Positions 35,248-42,962 of a DNA stretch of 64,000 nucleotides are shown piece after piece. A program made the translations under genes and the position numbers. The notes beneath the pieces are model-generated. The model saw only the letters and a program-made list of their open reading frames with translations. It was not told the origin of the DNA and ran no database searches. Source of the DNA: Streptomyces chrestomyceticus JCM 4735 (GTDB taxonomy: Bacteria; Actinomycetota; Actinomycetes; Streptomycetales; Streptomycetaceae); the NCBI RefSeq assembly GCF_003865135.1, contig NZ_BHZC01000001.1, positions 4,340,001 to 4,404,000 of the forward strand, read 5' to 3'. Numbering within the stretch: position 1 is the first letter of the stretch; every line of letters begins with the position of its first letter.

Positions 35248-35400
35248 GGCAGGGGCGAGGGCTGGGCTGGGGGGGAGGGCTAGGCAGGGGGCGGCGGGGG
35301 TGGGCTTGGGGACGGGGCCGGAGGTTGTTGCCGGGCTTACTTCCCCCTCCCCTCCCCCCACCCCACCCCCGCCTCCTCCACCTCCGTCCCCGTATTCGCC
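35226..35400. other. G-rich tract followed by C-rich tract between convergent genes
   Basis: About 35226-35325 is almost purely G with A/T on the plus strand, and 35341-35400 is C/T-rich, so the two halves could pair into a long imperfect hairpin that may end both convergent transcripts. Multiple G runs could form quadruplexes. Confidence 0.4.
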
Positions 35401-35416
35401 TCCGTCCCGTCCCCGT

Positions 35417-35711
35417 CTACGTGTCGAGGATCACCAACCTGCCGCGGCTTCCCGCGCGGACCGCGTGTGTCACGTCCGCCGGGACCAGGTACAGCTCTCC
35501 CGGCCCCACCGAGACGTCCACGCCGCCCACCGACAGCTCCAGCCGCCCGTCGAGCGCGAACAGCGCCTCGTCCGTCCCGTGCGCTTCCTTCCCCCGGCAA
35601 CTCGTCCATGTGCAGCACCTTCACGCGGGCCGCGCCCACCTTCCCCAGGATGCAGGAACCCCACGCTTCCGGCAGCGCGGCCGCCGTTTCCCATACGTCG
35701 ATCGCCTTCAC
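35417..35711 (-). pseudogene. Cupin-domain protein, frameshifted in a C run
   Basis: A GTG at 35711 with GGGAGG 6 bases upstream starts VKAIDVWETAAALPEAW. After HMDELPG the frame shifts at the five-C run 35591-35595 (plus strand); removing one base gives ...GKEAHGTDEALFALDGRLELSVGG...VGPGELYLVPADVTHAV...RLVILDT. The joined product of about 97 residues is a small single-domain cupin: a conserved metal-ligand-like His/Glu region (E-AHG-TDEAL) and a P-A-x-x-x-H second motif. As written the protein is disrupted. Function is unknown; such small cupins often act on mono-carbon or sugar compounds. It lies downstream of the Tad operon on the same strand. Confidence 0.6.
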
Positions 35712-35752
35712 GGCATGCCTCCCGGGGCGGCGCCGGCCACTGCTGCCAGGCA

Positions 35753-36148
35753 CTACTGCCGTGCAGGGTCGGCCCGTTCGGGTATCGGTTCGGCGGCCCG
35801 GCCCGTTGTCGCCGCCGGGCCCGCCCGGGAGCGGATGTCCGGGGCGAACGGTCCGCCACGGGCCCGGGCCGTGACGTCCGCGATGTCGCCCCGAACGGTG
35901 CAGCGCACCAGGTGAGCGTCTTGCGCGGCCGCCACCTCCCGGGCGGCTCGGCAGGCGGCCGGGGCGCCCTGGAGTGCGGTGTCCGCCGCCGCCAAGGCCG
36001 CCAAATCCGCTGCGGCGCCCGCGCGATGGCGTGTCACGACCACCTGGGCCATGGCGATCACCACCGCGAACACCGTGCACAGCGCCATCGCCGCGAACAC
36101 CGCCCACACCGTGGCCGATCCCTCATCACCCCACCGTCTCCTCCGCAA
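35753..36148 (-). CDS. TadG/TadE-like pilus pseudopilin (helicase/secretion neighbourhood)
   Basis: About 131 residues. The TTG at 36148 is favoured: GGGAGG lies 9 bases upstream. The gene overlaps the preceding TadE gene. The N-terminus is RRRRWGDEGSATVWAVF, a basic stretch, then Glu-Gly and a single hydrophobic helix (AVFAAMALCTVFAVVIAMAQVVV), as in TadE/TadG pseudopilins; the GDEGSATVW segment replaces the usual G-x-x-x-E pilin cleavage motif. The rest is Ala-rich with a pair of Cys (PAACRAAR, LVRCTVRG), likely a disulfide outside the membrane. It is the last gene of the Tad operon. Confidence 0.7.
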   Translation of the reverse strand: MRRRRWGDEGSATVWAVFAAMALCTVFAVVIAMAQVVVTRHRAGAAADLAALAAADTALQGAPAACRAAREVAAAQDAHLVRCTVRGDIADVTARARGGPFAPDIRSRAGPAATTGRAAEPIPERADPARQ

Positions 36149-36530
36149 GAGCCGTCGCCTCCCCTCGAAGCGTCAGCGTCAACGGGCCGACGCCGGGTGA
36201 CGCCGCCTCGACCCGTACGCGCACCAGATCACCTCGCCTATCCAGCGTCACCCGCGCGCCCTTCGGGGCCGCGTCGCGGGCCACCGCGCCGACGGCCGCC
36301 GGTGGTTCCGACCGGGCTGCCGCCCGGGCCCCGGCACGTGCCGCGTCCACGCACTGGATCTGCGCGCAGGCGGCCGCCAGCCCCCATAGGAGCAACCCCG
36401 TGAACAGCACCAACGCCGGGATTGCCAGGGCCGTCTCCGCCGTCACATAGCCCCGGTCGCGGTCGCGAGTGCGATCACGTCCGCGGCTGCGATCACGGTG
36501 ACGGCCGTAGCCGTCGTCAGACCTGGACAC
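36126..36530 (-). CDS. TadE-like pseudopilin
   Basis: About 134 residues from GTG 36530, which overlaps the end of the DUF4244 pilin gene by 14 bases; GGAAGG precedes it. An Arg/Asp-rich basic N-terminus (RDRTRDRDRG) leads to RGYVTAETALAIPALVLFTGLLLWGLAAAC, the TadE signature with the conserved Glu after the cleavage site. The periplasm-equivalent part is Ala/Arg-rich. TadE-type minor pilins help assembly of Flp/Tad fibres. Gene overlap on both sides shows co-translation with its neighbours. Confidence 0.8.
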   Translation of the reverse strand: MSRSDDGYGRHRDRSRGRDRTRDRDRGYVTAETALAIPALVLFTGLLLWGLAAACAQIQCVDAARAGARAAARSEPPAAVGAVARDAAPKGARVTLDRRGDLVRVRVEAASPGVGPLTLTLRGEATALAEETVG

Positions 36531-36723
36531 CGAGGGCCTTCCCGATCACCGCGCGCAGCGCCGCTTCCACCGCGTCGCCCGACAGCACCTTGTAGAGCAC
36601 GGCCGCAGCCGCACACGCCGCCAGGGTTCCCAGGGCGTACTCGGCCGTGGTCATGCCCCGGTCTGCGCAGGCCCTCTCCCGTACGGCCGCAACGCGTCGC
36701 TCCAGCCACCTTCGTACGAACAT
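36517..36723 (-). CDS. DUF4244 Flp-pilin-like small protein
   Basis: A 68-residue protein from ATG 36723: MFVRRWLERRVAAVRERACADRGMTTAEYALGTLAACAAAAVLYKVLSG. The G-M-T-T-A-E-Y-A motif at about residues 23-30 is the Flp/Tad prepilin cleavage site, with the conserved Glu at +5, then one hydrophobic helix. This length and motif are typical of DUF4244, the probable major pilin of actinobacterial Tad loci. Upstream by 80 bp is TadC; a separate promoter could lie there to raise pilin expression. Confidence 0.85.
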   Translation of the reverse strand: MFVRRWLERRVAAVRERACADRGMTTAEYALGTLAACAAAAVLYKVLSGDAVEAALRAVIGKALGVQV

Positions 36724-36802
36724 CTCTTCCCCCTCGAACTTGAGATCGCTTCTGCTGTCTGAGAGCCGGCATATGCATACGGCTCGGGTCGGTCGTGCGC
36801 CG

Positions 36803-37642
36803 TCATGAGTTCCGCAGGAGCGCTGTGGCCAGGCCGACCAGGACCGGTACGACGCCGAGCGTCAGGAAGGCGGGCAGGAAGCACGCCGCCAGCGGCATCG
36901 TGACCAGCACCCCGGCCCGGCGGGCTCGTTCGGCCGCGGAGCGGGTCTCCTGCGCCCGCAGTTCCGCCGCGATCCGGGAGACGCCCTCCACGGCCGGGAC
37001 CCCCGATATGCCCGCCCGTTCCATGCACCGGGCCAGTCCCCGGGCGCCGGGGAGTGCCCCGAATCGCCGCCATGCCGTCGCGGGGTCGCTGCCGAGCCGG
37101 AGTTCCGCGGCCACACGCCACAACTGCTCGCCGACGGTTCCGCCGAGCGACCGCCCCACCGCCTCGGCGGACTCGCGTGGCCCGGCGCCCGCCGCCAGGC
37201 AGGCCGCGAGCAGGCCCGCGGCCGGTGCCAGCGCCGCCCGCAGACCGTTCTCGGCCGCCTGCCGCACGGCCTGTGCCTGTGTACGGCGTCGCCACCGTCC
37301 GGCTCCGTAGGCCACGGCGAGTCCCAGTACGCCACCGGTCACTCCGCCGACGAGAATGGCCACGGCGCCCGCGATCACGGCGGGCCCGGCCCGTTCCCGG
37401 ACGGCTCGGGGCCATCGACGTCTCCGGCCGCGCTTCAGCTTCGGTCCCAGGCGCCGACCGGTGCCGTCGGGGTGCCGTACGGCCTTGCCGAGGACCGTTC
37501 CCGCCCGCCGTCGGACAGTCCGTACGCCGCGCACATCCCCGGCCGTGGTCAACGCGCCGGCCACGGTGGCCAGGACCAGGAAAACTGTCCCCAGGGTGTG
37601 GACAACTTCTGGGATGCCGCCTTGACCGACGTCAGCGGACAT
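36803..37642 (-). CDS. tadC: TadC-like inner-membrane pilus assembly protein
   Basis: A 279-residue type II secretion F-domain protein. Start ATG 37642 overlaps the TadB stop by 11 bases. Two N-terminal hydrophobic helices flank a basic segment of about 40 residues, followed by a central cytosolic T2SSF helix bundle (NGLRAALAPAAGLLAACLAAGAGPRESAEAVGRSLGG) and a C-terminal helix pair (VTMPLAACFLPAFLTLGVVPVL). It would form the membrane platform with TadB. A perfect DnaA-box-like TGTGGACAA sits inside the gene at 37597-37605. Confidence 0.85.
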   Translation of the reverse strand: MSADVGQGGIPEVVHTLGTVFLVLATVAGALTTAGDVRGVRTVRRRAGTVLGKAVRHPDGTGRRLGPKLKRGRRRRWPRAVRERAGPAVIAGAVAILVGGVTGGVLGLAVAYGAGRWRRRTQAQAVRQAAENGLRAALAPAAGLLAACLAAGAGPRESAEAVGRSLGGTVGEQLWRVAAELRLGSDPATAWRRFGALPGARGLARCMERAGISGVPAVEGVSRIAAELRAQETRSAAERARRAGVLVTMPLAACFLPAFLTLGVVPVLVGLATALLRNS

Positions 37643-38651
37643 GACCGCCCCCTTCGGCAGCCGTGATGATCCGCGCCGTCCAGACGATGCCGCACCACTC
37701 CAACAGGCCGCCGACCAGCAGGCACGCCCATCCGGCGGGGGTGTGCAGCAGCACTCGGATCGGGTCGGCGCCGAGGGCGCTGCCCATCGCCAGCCCTCCG
37801 GCCGGGAGGAGCGCGAGCATCAGGGCGGTCGCCCTCGGGCCCGCCAACTGGGCGCGCAGGTCGTCGCGCTGGTCGCGTTCCGCCCGGAGAGCCGTCGCGA
37901 TCCGTTCCAGCCCGGCGGCCAGCCCGGCTCCGCCGTCGACGGCGACCTGCCAGCACGCCGCCACACCGGCCAGCCCCTCCGCGCCCGGCAGCCGCCCCGC
38001 CGCCCGCAGGGCCGCCGGTACGTCCCCGCCGAACCGGGCCGCCGCCGTGACCGCCGCGCCCGCCTCGCCGAAACTCGCGGCCCCGACCGCCGTCAGGGCC
38101 GGCCCCGGCTGCCGTCCGGCCCGCAACTCGCCCGCCACCGCCTCGCACAGCTCGATCACCGCCGCGCCCCGACGCTCCCGCTCCCGCACCCGTTCACGGG
38201 TCCGGAGCCATCGCCGCACCAGGACCGACGCCACCACGGCGGCGATCACGGGCAGCACCGAACCGGTCATGACACCGAGCACGAGACCGGCCGGCAGGCA
38301 CCACAGCTCTCGCGGGGAGCGGGTGGCCCCGGGCCGGCTTTCTCCGCTCCGCCGAGGATCCCGGCAGGCGTTCCGCCTGCCACCGCCCAGTCGGGAGGCT
38401 CGGTACGCGGCCCACGTGGCCCAATGCACCACCTGCCGCAACGCCCGCCGGGGCGTGAACTCGGCTTCGTCAGCGACCGGTTCGCGTGCCCACCCCTCCG
38501 GGCCTGCTCTCTCCCCGTCCACCAACAGCAGTCGAGCCCGTCGTACGTCACCGCTCCGCCCGCCGGACAGCCAGACCGCCACCCCCGCGCACAGCACGGC
38601 CGCGCACACCGGCACCGCCGCCACACCGACACCGACACCGACATCACTCAT
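37632..38651 (-). CDS. tadB: TadB-like inner-membrane pilus assembly protein
   Basis: A 339-residue protein from ATG 38651, which shares ATGA with the stop of the ATPase gene. It has an N-terminal hydrophobic helix (VAAVPVCAAVLCAGVAVWLSGG), a second hydrophobic pair (CLPAGLVLGVMTGSVLPVIAAVVASVLV), the T2SSF core (ELCEAVAGELRAGRQPGPALTAVGAASF) and two final helices. A T2SSF pair with TadC is the standard Tad platform. The whole operon is on the minus strand and tightly overlapping. Confidence 0.85.
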   Translation of the reverse strand: MSDVGVGVGVAAVPVCAAVLCAGVAVWLSGGRSGDVRRARLLLVDGERAGPEGWAREPVADEAEFTPRRALRQVVHWATWAAYRASRLGGGRRNACRDPRRSGESRPGATRSPRELWCLPAGLVLGVMTGSVLPVIAAVVASVLVRRWLRTRERVRERERRGAAVIELCEAVAGELRAGRQPGPALTAVGAASFGEAGAAVTAAARFGGDVPAALRAAGRLPGAEGLAGVAACWQVAVDGGAGLAAGLERIATALRAERDQRDDLRAQLAGPRATALMLALLPAGGLAMGSALGADPIRVLLHTPAGWACLLVGGLLEWCGIVWTARIITAAEGGGHVR

Positions 38652-40033
38652 CGCGCATCCCTCCCCCGCTCGCACAATTCCGTCAATCGCGGCCAGCCGG
38701 CCGCCTCTTGGAACCCCGCCGGTGCCCACACGGCTGCCGGTACGGTCATCACGAAGCCGTCCCGGCCCCGCTCCAGAACGTCCACCCGGGCGAGCCGCCG
38801 TCGGCCGTCCCGGTCCCGTACGAGGTGCAGCAGCACCGACAGGGCGGCGGCCACCTGGCTGTGCAGTGCCGCCCGGTCGAGACCGGCCGTCGAGCCGAGG
38901 GCCTCCAAGCGCGCCGGTACGTCGCCGGGGGCGTTTGCGTGGACCGTGCCGCAGCCGCCCTCGTGGCCCGTGTTCAGCGCCGCCAGCAGGTCCGTGACCT
39001 CGGCGCCGCGCACCTCGCCGACCACCAGCCGGTCCGGCCGCATCCGCAGCGCCTGTCGCACCAGGTCCCGCAGGGTGACGCGGCCGACGCCCTCCTGGTT
39101 CGCGGGCCGGGTCTCCAGCCGTACGACGTGGGGGTGGTCCGGCCTCAGTTCCGCGGAGTCCTCGGCCAGAACGAGCCGTTCGGCCGGGCCTGCCAGGCTC
39201 AGCAGTGAGCTGAGCAGCGTGGTCTTCCCGGAGCCGGTCCCGCCGCTGATGAGGAAGGAGAGCCGGGCGTCCAGCACGGCCCGCAGCAGACGGTCGCCGT
39301 CCGGCGGGACCGTGCCCGCCGCGACCAGTTCCGCGAGGGTGAAGGCGCGGGGGCGCAGGACGCGCAGCGACAGGCAGGTGCCCGCGACCGCCACCGGAGG
39401 CAGTACGGCGTGCAGACGGGTGCCGTCGGGCAACCGCGCGTCCACCCAGGGGTGGGCGTCGTCCAGCCGCCGTCCGGCCACCGAGGCCAGCCGCTGGGCG
39501 AGCCGCCGTACCGCGGCCTCGTCGGCGAAGCGCACCGAGGTGCGCTCCAGGCCGCCACCTCGGTCCACCCACACCTCGTCCGGCGCGCTGACCAGCACAT
39601 CGGTCACCTCCGGTGCGGCGACGAGCGGTTCGAGAGGGCCGCAGCCGACCAGCTCCGACCGCAGCGCCGAGACGACTCCCAGCACCTCCGCGTCACCGAG
39701 CAGGCGGCCCTCGGCGCGCAGTGCCATCGCCACCCGCGCGGGCGTCGGCTCGGCACCCGCCTGGGCCAGCCGCCCCCGCACCGCCTCCAGAAGCCCGGCG
39801 CCGATGCCCGTACGGCCCGCACGGGGTGCGCCGTGAGCGTCGACGCGGGCGTCAGCGTGGGCGTCGGTGTGGGCGTCGGTGTGGGCTCCGGCGCCGGACT
39901 GCCCGCCGGACACCCACAGCCCGGCCCCCTGCGGTCCGGACCCCTGCGCCCCGGGCCCCTGCGGACCGAACACCTGTGGCCCGCCAACCCGCAACCCGCC
40001 CGTCCGGGGACTCTCAGCCCTCACCCGGACCAC
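38648..40033 (-). CDS. tadA: TadA/CpaF pilus assembly ATPase
   Basis: A 461-residue secretion ATPase, the motor for Tad pilus assembly. P-loop GGTGSGKTTLLSSLL, Asp box VLAEDSAELRPD, Walker B region RMRPDRLVVGEVRGAE and His box LNTGHEGGCGTVHANAP are all intact. Start GTG 40033 overlaps the CpaE-like gene by 20 bases; V4 (40024) is an alternative. The first 75 residues are unusual low complexity: GPQGPGAQGSGPQGAG-type and AHTDAHTDAHADARVDAH repeats, encoded by tandem DNA repeats. The N-terminal domain (TPARVAMALRAEGRL...) and ATPase are otherwise of normal length. Confidence 0.92.
   Translation of the reverse strand: MVRVRAESPRTGGLRVGGPQVFGPQGPGAQGSGPQGAGLWVSGGQSGAGAHTDAHTDAHADARVDAHGAPRAGRTGIGAGLLEAVRGRLAQAGAEPTPARVAMALRAEGRLLGDAEVLGVVSALRSELVGCGPLEPLVAAPEVTDVLVSAPDEVWVDRGGGLERTSVRFADEAAVRRLAQRLASVAGRRLDDAHPWVDARLPDGTRLHAVLPPVAVAGTCLSLRVLRPRAFTLAELVAAGTVPPDGDRLLRAVLDARLSFLISGGTGSGKTTLLSSLLSLAGPAERLVLAEDSAELRPDHPHVVRLETRPANQEGVGRVTLRDLVRQALRMRPDRLVVGEVRGAEVTDLLAALNTGHEGGCGTVHANAPGDVPARLEALGSTAGLDRAALHSQVAAALSVLLHLVRDRDGRRRLARVDVLERGRDGFVMTVPAAVWAPAGFQEAAGWPRLTELCERGRDAR
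39845..39892 (-). repeat. 12-bp tandem repeat inside tadA
   Basis: Four units of GTGGGCGTCGGT or close variants in direct succession (39845-39892), encoding His-Thr-Asp-Ala and His-Ala-Asp-Ala steps on the minus strand. Copy number may vary between strains. Confidence 0.85.
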
Positions 40034-41258
40034 CCCCTACGCCCTCACCGAGCCACCCGCGCCGCCCACCGACCTCCGGACCACCGCCCACCGGCCCGTC
40101 GCCTCTCGACTCCGCAGCCCCCGACCCCGCGATCCCCGCCCCCGCACCCCCCGGCAACACCCGCCCCCAAAAAGCCGTACCGAAGTGCCGCAACGCTCCC
40201 CGGGCGTTCGCCCCCGGCGGCGCCCCCCGCGCCAGTTCTCCCGGGAGGCCGGCCTCCCACCCCAGCTCTCCGGCCAAGGGAAGGCCGAGCAGCCGGGCGG
40301 CCTCCTCCGGCGCCAGCTCCGCGGCGCGGCCGCTGCCCGGGCCTGGGCTGGCGCGTGTCACCACCCGTACGTCCGGCAGGACCGTACGGATCAGGGCCGC
40401 CACGCGCCGGGCCGCCGCCAGCGCCCGCAGTTCGGTGGGGACGACCAGCAGCCCGACATCGACCTGGGCCAGCGCTTCCACGACCGCTTCGTCCAGCCTG
40501 CGCGGCAGGTCCACCACCACGGCGCCGCCCCGTCTGCGCGCCGCTGCCATGACCGCGCGCATCGCCTGCGGCGGGATCGCCACCGCGTCGCCCCGGTCCC
40601 AGCTCAGTACGCGTAAAGAGTGCAGCCTCGGCAGCGCTTCCTCCAGGGCGTCGCCGCCCACCCGTCCGCGCGATTCGGCGAAGGCGGGCCAGCGCAGCCC
40701 TTCCTCCTTCTCGCCGCCCAGCAGTACGTCGAGTCCGCCGCCCAGCGGGTCCGCGTCGACCAGGACGGTCCGGTGGCCCGCGCGGGCCGCCGTCAGGGCC
40801 AGGGCACAGGCGAGGGTGCTCGCGCCGGCGCCGCCGCTGCCGCCGATCACCCCCACTGTCACGGCCGCGGGCCCGACGCCCTCCACCGCGTCGGCGATCC
40901 GGTCCACCAGCCAGCTCTCGCCGCCGGGGAGCACCAGCACCCGTTCCGCCCCGAGGGCGACGGCCAGCCGCCACAGTTGCCGGTCGTCCGCGCCGCGGGC
41001 GACGAGCACCACCCCGTCCCGGCGGCCCGCTCCGCACAGGCGGGGTGCGCAGTCGGCGCCGACGATCACCAGGGGCGCCGAGGCCCAGCCCGGACTGCGG
41101 CCACGGGCGACGCCGTGGGCCACTTCCGGTGTCGCGCCGGCTGCCGCGCAGAGTCTCAGGACGTCGTCGAGAAGGTCCTCGTCCTCGGTGACGACCAGCG
41201 GTCCGCCGCGCCCTCCGGCGGGTCCGGGTGATTGATCGGGAGTCATACGTCCGGCCAC
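40014..41258 (-). CDS. CpaE-like ATPase homologue of the Tad locus (annotated in Streptomyces as septum-site-determining)
   Basis: About 414 residues from GTG 41258, preferred over ATG 41246 because AGGGGA lies 7 bases upstream. An N-terminal receiver-like domain (PLVVTEDEDLLDDVLRLCAAAG) precedes a MinD/CpaE P-loop fold. The P-loop reads GGSGGAGASTLACAL, in which both lysines of the deviant Walker A (K-G-G-x-G-K-S/T) are replaced by Ser and Ala; TVLVDADPLGGGLD gives the Walker A' region. Loss of the lysines is, as I recall, usual in this actinobacterial CpaE group. The protein probably localises the pilus machine rather than hydrolysing ATP. The stop overlaps tadA. Confidence 0.85.
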   Translation of the reverse strand: MAGRMTPDQSPGPAGGRGGPLVVTEDEDLLDDVLRLCAAAGATPEVAHGVARGRSPGWASAPLVIVGADCAPRLCGAGRRDGVVLVARGADDRQLWRLAVALGAERVLVLPGGESWLVDRIADAVEGVGPAAVTVGVIGGSGGAGASTLACALALTAARAGHRTVLVDADPLGGGLDVLLGGEKEEGLRWPAFAESRGRVGGDALEEALPRLHSLRVLSWDRGDAVAIPPQAMRAVMAAARRRGGAVVVDLPRRLDEAVVEALAQVDVGLLVVPTELRALAAARRVAALIRTVLPDVRVVTRASPGPGSGRAAELAPEEAARLLGLPLAGELGWEAGLPGELARGAPPGANARGALRHFGTAFWGRVLPGGAGAGIAGSGAAESRGDGPVGGGPEVGGRRGWLGEGVGGGPGEG

Positions 41259-41356
41259 GTTCCGTTCCCCTATCGCTACACAACTCACACATCCGCGAAC
41301 TCGCGGAGTTTCACTGTGCGGCGATCCGGAAAATCCCGTGGATCTTGGTCCAAAAC

Positions 41357-41365
41357 TGTGGACAA
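41357..41365. promoter_or_regulatory. DnaA-box-like site in the CpaE/HAD intergenic region
   Basis: TGTGGACAA here is the complement of the Streptomyces DnaA box TTGTCCACA, perfect. A second copy lies inside tadC at 37597-37605. The intergenic one sits about 100 bp upstream of the CpaE start. Confidence 0.45.
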
Positions 41366-41540
41366 CTCAAAGGCTGTGAATATCCCAGTCACCTATACCG
41401 GCGACCTTGAAGGCTCCCTTAGAGCAGCGCCACGGCTACCCTGAGTGACGAACGGCGGGCGTCGGAGAGCGCGGGGCCGGGCGATGAAGAGGAAGCGGCC
41501 GATCCGCCTCGGACGGGCAAAAACGCGTCCGGACATGCGA

Positions 41541-41572
41541 CGACCCCCGCCGGGGGGAGAGCGGGGGTCGTC
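41541..41572. terminator. Two GC-rich hairpins between divergent CpaE and HAD genes
   Basis: ACGACCCCCGC (41541-41551) pairs perfectly with 41562-41572. A second hairpin follows: CCGACTC (41581-41587) with 41597-41603. Neither has a U tract. They lie in the leader of the HAD gene region, with most of the 460-bp gap otherwise empty, and could act as attenuators or insulators. Confidence 0.5.
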
Positions 41573-41705
41573 CCCACGGCCGACTCGGGGGGGAGGAGTC
41601 GGACCGGGTTAGCACGGTCGCGAACGATCCGTGACTTCCATGGTGTACCCGAGAGCCTTCTCAGGCAAACCCACGCGCCACACCTTACGCCGAATGGTGG
41701 GCGCC

Positions 41706-41711
41706 TATGCT
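41706..41711 (+). promoter_or_regulatory. -10 box of a probably leaderless HAD phosphatase transcript
   Basis: TATGCT at 41706-41711 is followed by 6 bases and the GTG at 41718, the spacing that puts the transcript start on the start codon. Confidence 0.55.
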
Positions 41712-41717
41712 CGCCCC

Positions 41718-42578
41718 GTGGAAAACCACTCCGTGCCCCACTCGGCGACTCACTCGACACCCCGGACAGCCGCGTTCTTCGACCTGGACAAGACAGTCAT
41801 TGCTAAGTCGAGCACGCTGACCTTCAGCAAGTCGTTCTACCAAGGCGGCCTGATCAATCGCCGGGCCGTTCTGCGCACCGCCTATGCCCAGTTCGTCTTC
41901 CTCGCGGGCGGCGCCGACCACGACCAGATGGAACGGATGCGCGCCTACCTGTCGGCACTCTGCCGGGGCTGGGACGTGGCCCAGGTCCGGGAGATCATCG
42001 CGGAGACCCTCCACGAGCTGATCGACCCGCTCATCTACGACGAGGCCGCCTCGCTCATCGAGGAGCATCACACGGCGGGCCGCGACGTCGTGATCGTCTC
42101 CACCTCGGGCGCCGAGGTGGTCGAACCGATCGGCGCCCTGCTCGGCGCCGACCGCGTGGTGGCCACCCGGATGGTCGTCGGCGCGGACGGCCGCTTCACG
42201 GGCGAGGTGGAGTACTACGCCTATGGCCCGACCAAGGCACAAGCGGTACGGGACCTCGCCGCGTCGGAGGGCTACGACCTGGCGCGCTGCTACGCCTACA
42301 GCGATTCGGCGACCGATGTGCCGATGCTGGAGGCGGTCGGCCATCCGTACGCCGTCAATCCGGACCGCGCGCTGCGCCGCGAGGCCGCGAGCCGGGGATG
42401 GCCGGTTCTGTCGTTCACCCGGCCGGTCCAGCTCAAGCAGCGGCTGCCCTCCCTGGGCATGCCGTCGCGTCCGGTGCTCGCCACGGTGGCCGCCGTGGGT
42501 GCGGCCGCCGCGACCGCGGGCCTCGTCTGGTACGCGAGCCGGCGGCGCCCGGTTTTTGCCCGTATCACCCGAGTTTGA
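41718..42578 (+). CDS. HAD-superfamily phosphatase, HAD-IB (morphological differentiation-associated)
   Basis: From GTG 41718 (VENHSVPHS) the product is 286 residues; ATG 41694 is an alternative, but the TATGCT at 41706 fits a leaderless transcript at GTG 41718. HAD motif I FFDLDKTVI carries the nucleophile Asp and DxDxT-type spacing; motif II VIVSTSGAE; motif III K in GPTKAQAV and motif IV YAYSDSATDVPML. This is the phosphoserine-phosphatase-like HAD-IB type. A C-terminal transmembrane helix (LATVAAVGAAAATAGLVWYA) then a basic RRRPVF tail would anchor it to the membrane. In Streptomyces this gene sits beside the Tad cluster and is annotated as differentiation-associated. The substrate is unknown. 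Confidence 0.88.
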   Translation: MENHSVPHSATHSTPRTAAFFDLDKTVIAKSSTLTFSKSFYQGGLINRRAVLRTAYAQFVFLAGGADHDQMERMRAYLSALCRGWDVAQVREIIAETLHELIDPLIYDEAASLIEEHHTAGRDVVIVSTSGAEVVEPIGALLGADRVVATRMVVGADGRFTGEVEYYAYGPTKAQAVRDLAASEGYDLARCYAYSDSATDVPMLEAVGHPYAVNPDRALRREAASRGWPVLSFTRPVQLKQRLPSLGMPSRPVLATVAAVGAAAATAGLVWYASRRRPVFARITRV

Positions 42579-42962
42579 AGGGAAAAGTAAAGAACTGTGG
42601 CGAGGGGTTCCGCTTCCCCCGCGGCAGGAGTACAAAGGACGTAACGGCCCGCGAGACCGAGGACATCCGAGAGGAAGACCTTCTACGCAGCAAGGCCCCA
42701 CGGACCGAAGCACGGAAACCGGGCACCCACGCGACGCCGACCCGTCGATTACGGGCCAGCCGTACCAGGTGACGGACCAAGTCTCCGACCTGATCGGCAC
42801 ATCCGGAGCGCGCTTGGTAACCCGGTGGACGTGCCAGCGGCGGTACCGGAACGACTGGGTACCGCCGCAACCCTTTGTCCGGGGCCCGGCCGGCCGGTAG
42901 CCGAAGGCGGCTCTCCCCCGCAGCCCCGTAAGCGCCCGGACGCAGCCCCCTTGACGCCCCCG
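42579..42962. other. Gene-free spacer between the HAD and Fic-like genes
   Basis: No gene was found. It is moderately AT-rich at the start (GAAGGGAAAAGTAAAGAACTG) and then ordinary; no clear hairpin or promoter. The two flanking genes converge here. Confidence 0.4.
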
